Assembly (NCBI GenBank): GCA_031290075.1
Contig: JAITOG010000022.1
Location: 1 to 7,066, forward strand
Reading direction: 5' to 3'
Source: Holosporales bacterium
GTDB taxonomy: Bacteria > Pseudomonadota > Alphaproteobacteria > BNTO01
Length of the DNA: 7,066 nt
In this document: in pieces, positions 5,976 to 7,066 of the stretch
How the letters are laid out: the number at the start of each line of letters is the position of its first letter
How positions within the stretch are numbered: the stretch's first letter is position 1
Program-made: the position numbers and the translations under genes
The notes under the pieces: generated by a model
Databases searched by the model: none
The model's input: only the letters and a program-made list of their open reading frames with translations
What the model was told of the DNA's origin: nothing

Positions 5976-6022
5976 CCAGGGCTACGTCCAGGGCCTTTTA
6001 GTTTTCAAGTATAAAGCGTATA
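5976..6022 (-). mobile_element. Insertion sequence end (end B), upstream of tssG
   Basis: The 35 bases 5988-6022 are the inverted partner of 4839-4873 (33 of 35 identical). Read on the minus strand they give the last codons and stop of the transposase-like frame and then the edge sequence. Just outside, ccagggc occurs twice in direct orientation (5976-5982 and 5988-5994) with five bases between, which could be an extended terminal repeat or an insertion scar. The distance to the tssG start is about 80 bases. Confidence 0.6.
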
Positions 6023-6216
6023 GATCTCCCATTAAACCTAGCACATTCAAATAAAAAATCAGATGGTGAAATATTCAATTTTGCAGTTAAAGCAATAAGC
6101 ATGTTTCTAAGTAATGCCATAACTTCTGCAGAACTTCCCTTTCTTATTCTAAAGAAGCCACAAAGAATTTTTGAATATTATATCATGATTAATCCCCCTA
6201 TAAAAAATAAAATCCC
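5998..6216 (-). pseudogene. Decayed transposase C-terminus, ISAs1-like
   Basis: A 59-codon open stretch (6177-5998) contains RIRKGSSAEVMALLRNMLIA and ends IRFILEN plus a stop. ISAs1-family DDE transposases end with an R-x-G-x-x-P-x-x-[ML]-A-x-[LF]-R-N segment after the last catalytic Glu, and this fits. Upstream, other frames give FVAS directly before RIRKG, and YRGINHDIIFKN, resembling the preceding family segment (IENxLHWxLDVxFxEDAS) with frameshifts and small deletions. The catalytic part is missing, so the element is dead. The family assignment is by motif memory. Confidence 0.52.
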
Positions 6217-6292
6217 TAAACCGAATAACGTTTTAGCGAGCCAAAGAAACTGTGTCCAGACAACGAATCGCAATTTCCCTCGCTAATTTCAT
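6178..6292 (-). other. Short open frames with a strong Shine-Dalgarno, probably not a functional gene
   Basis: A clear aaggagg sits three bases before an ATG at 6292 on the minus strand, but that frame (MKLAREIAIRCLDTVSLAR) stops at 6233. An overlapping frame (6273-6178) reads a convincing membrane segment, LWLAKTLFGLGILFFIGG, and ends LIMI. A single frameshift would join the signal to the membrane segment, which would suit a broken small membrane protein. The same bases also contribute to the decayed transposase reading, so at most one interpretation is right. Confidence 0.22.
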
Positions 6293-6300
6293 GATCCTCC

Positions 6301-6528
6301 TTTTAAGTAATAGATTCAATAATTAAAATAGCCCATACAGAAAAAATATTTTTTATATAAGATTTTATTTAATTTTTTAATAAAATGCAATTATTCACCA
6401 AGTAAAACTGGGGTATTCAAGAAGGTATTATATTTTTGAGATTTTTAAAAAATATAAGATTTTAGATAAATACTTGTGAACTCCGCATTTCACTATTGAC
6501 TTTTAAAAAACCTTTTTCATTTTTTTAC
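6301..6528. other. AT-rich gene-less region upstream of the ankyrin gene
   Basis: No coding frame of note on either strand. A 13-base direct repeat, atataagatttta, occurs at 6355-6367 and 6452-6464. Otherwise I see only A/T runs. It probably represents the distal upstream region of the ankyrin gene plus decayed sequence. Confidence 0.4.
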
Positions 6529-6558
6529 TTGAAATATGAAAAGAATTAATATTATAAT
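6529..6558 (+). promoter_or_regulatory. Sigma70-type promoter of the ankyrin gene
   Basis: TTGAAA (6529-6534) and a perfect TATAAT (6553-6558) are 18 bases apart, in AT-rich DNA. The expected start, about 6565, leaves a leader of about 70 bases before the ATG at 6637. This is the best promoter match in the window. Confidence 0.6.
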
Positions 6559-6577
6559 ATATACTATAGGGTATATA
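6558..6577. promoter_or_regulatory. Dyad at the predicted transcription start, possible operator
   Basis: A perfect 7-bp dyad (tatatac at 6558-6564, gtatata at 6571-6577) with a 6-base spacer overlaps the last base of the -10 and covers the predicted start. Around it, attaatattataa is repeated directly at 6545-6557 and 6587-6599. The position suits repressor binding. Low sequence complexity makes chance a real alternative. Confidence 0.3.
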
Positions 6578-6636
6578 ATTATTTGTATTAATATTATAAA
6601 TTACTTACTTAGTTATTTAAAAAAGGAGTATAGAAA

Positions 6637-7066
6637 ATGAAAGGATTTTACAAAGCTATGGCGCTTGTTTCATTATTGGGGTTAGGGATAAGCAATCTTT
6701 TTTGCGGGGAATCAGTTGGCGCACAGGCAGGATATGAGGCAGAGGCAAGACGTCTGGATGGCGCACAGATGGGATATGACGCAGAGGCAATACGTGAGGC
6801 ACAGGCAAGACAAGAGATAGATCAACTTTTTGCTGCAGTTAAAGAAGGAGATTGCGGAGAGGTTAATAGATTAATTTCTGACTCTGAGAATAAGGATGAT
6901 CTTGTTAATGCTAAAGATGAGGGTGGATTAACCCCACTTCATATGGCAGCTTGGGCAAAGAAAGAACATACAGAAGTTGTTAGAATATTACTTACTGCTG
7001 GAGCAGATGTAAATGCTATAACTCAGAATGGATGGACCCCACTTCATGAAGCAGCTTATGGAGGGC
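6637..7066 (+). CDS. Secreted ankyrin-repeat protein, 3' end beyond the window
   Basis: The first 143 codons are visible. The start is set by aaaaggag (6621-6628) eight bases before the ATG. Residues 1-23 are a Sec-type signal: MKGFYK, hydrophobic ALVSLLGLGISNLF, then Cys23. The bases of a lipobox are poor (Phe at -1), so cleavage near VGA-Q30 is as likely. Residues 28-55 are two copies of a 14-residue unit (GAQAGYEAEARRLD / GAQMGYDAEAIREA), probably a helical spacer. A degenerate ankyrin repeat starts near 61 (IDQLFAAVKEGDCGEVNRLI), followed by GGLTPLHMAAWAKKEHTEVV ... LLTAGADVNA (96-127) and the start of another, NGWTPLHEAAYGG (131-143). Ankyrin repeats bind proteins. In intracellular bacteria such proteins are often host-directed effectors, but a periplasmic role is equally open here. 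The leader carries its own promoter, so it is probably transcribed alone. Confidence 0.9.
   Translation, partial: MKGFYKAMALVSLLGLGISNLFCGESVGAQAGYEAEARRLDGAQMGYDAEAIREAQARQEIDQLFAAVKEGDCGEVNRLISDSENKDDLVNAKDEGGLTPLHMAAWAKKEHTEVVRILLTAGADVNAITQNGWTPLHEAAYGG
6718..6801 (+). repeat. Tandem 42-bp duplication in the ankyrin gene
   Basis: Units 6718-6759 and 6760-6801 are adjacent, in frame and clearly related at DNA level (for example ggcgcacag at both starts and atatga(g/c)gcagaggcaa within). The segment is richer in G and C than the rest of the gene and its surroundings. It encodes the two 14-residue AEA-rich units between signal peptide and ankyrin domain. Confidence 0.8.

Noticed and set aside
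1..7066. CRISPR array, tRNA or rRNA genes
   Set aside because: No regularly spaced repeats of suitable length and no cloverleaf or rRNA-like sequence was found by eye.

Overview
The window is an AT-rich, gene-sparse stretch that looks like the chromosome of an intracellular (host-associated) bacterium, most probably an alphaproteobacterial endosymbiont of the Holosporales type. This is inference. It rests on an alphaproteobacterial-looking UvrC, an FtsA, a type VI secretion baseplate gene (TssG; Rickettsiales proper use a type IV system instead), a secreted ankyrin-repeat protein, a repetitive Lys/Glu protein, and intergenic regions full of decayed genes and small palindromic repeats. No rRNA, tRNA or CRISPR array is visible.

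Layout, left to right. Positions 1-334 hold no intact gene, but the minus strand carries two short frames resembling pieces of a pyruvate phosphate dikinase / PEP synthase N-terminal domain. uvrC follows on the minus strand (335-2293), complete. An 82-base divergent gap leads to a plus-strand gene (2376-2831) for a small exported protein built of KTEEKVEAV-type repeats. Converging on it is a doubtful minus-strand reading frame (2815-3219). It starts in an ATGA overlap with the ftsA stop, and a 95-bp palindromic element runs through it in frame. ftsA (3216-4499, minus) is intact but has neither ftsQ nor ftsZ beside it. The gap 4500-4859 holds a GC-richer hairpin segment, a second copy of the palindromic element (4732-4825) and the end of an insertion sequence (4839-4873). 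tssG (4860-5894, minus) is complete in its family motifs. Its last four codons and stop lie in that IS end, and a near-identical IS end in the opposite orientation lies upstream of it (5988-6022). The second end is joined to a decayed ISAs1-like transposase tail (about 5998-6216). A long AT-rich region with a good sigma70-type promoter then precedes a plus-strand ankyrin-repeat protein with a signal peptide, cut off by the window end (6637-7066+).

How the parts fit. uvrC (repair) and ftsA (division) are housekeeping genes. tssG, the ankyrin protein and perhaps the Lys/Glu repeat protein point to host or competitor interaction. The genes do not form one operon. Repeated insertion and decay seem to have broken up older neighbourhoods (ftsA without ftsZ, tssG without tssF). 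The two strongest leads are the inverted IS ends bracketing tssG and the two-copy 95-bp palindromic element, one copy of which lies in frame in a reading frame, as Rickettsia palindromic elements do.
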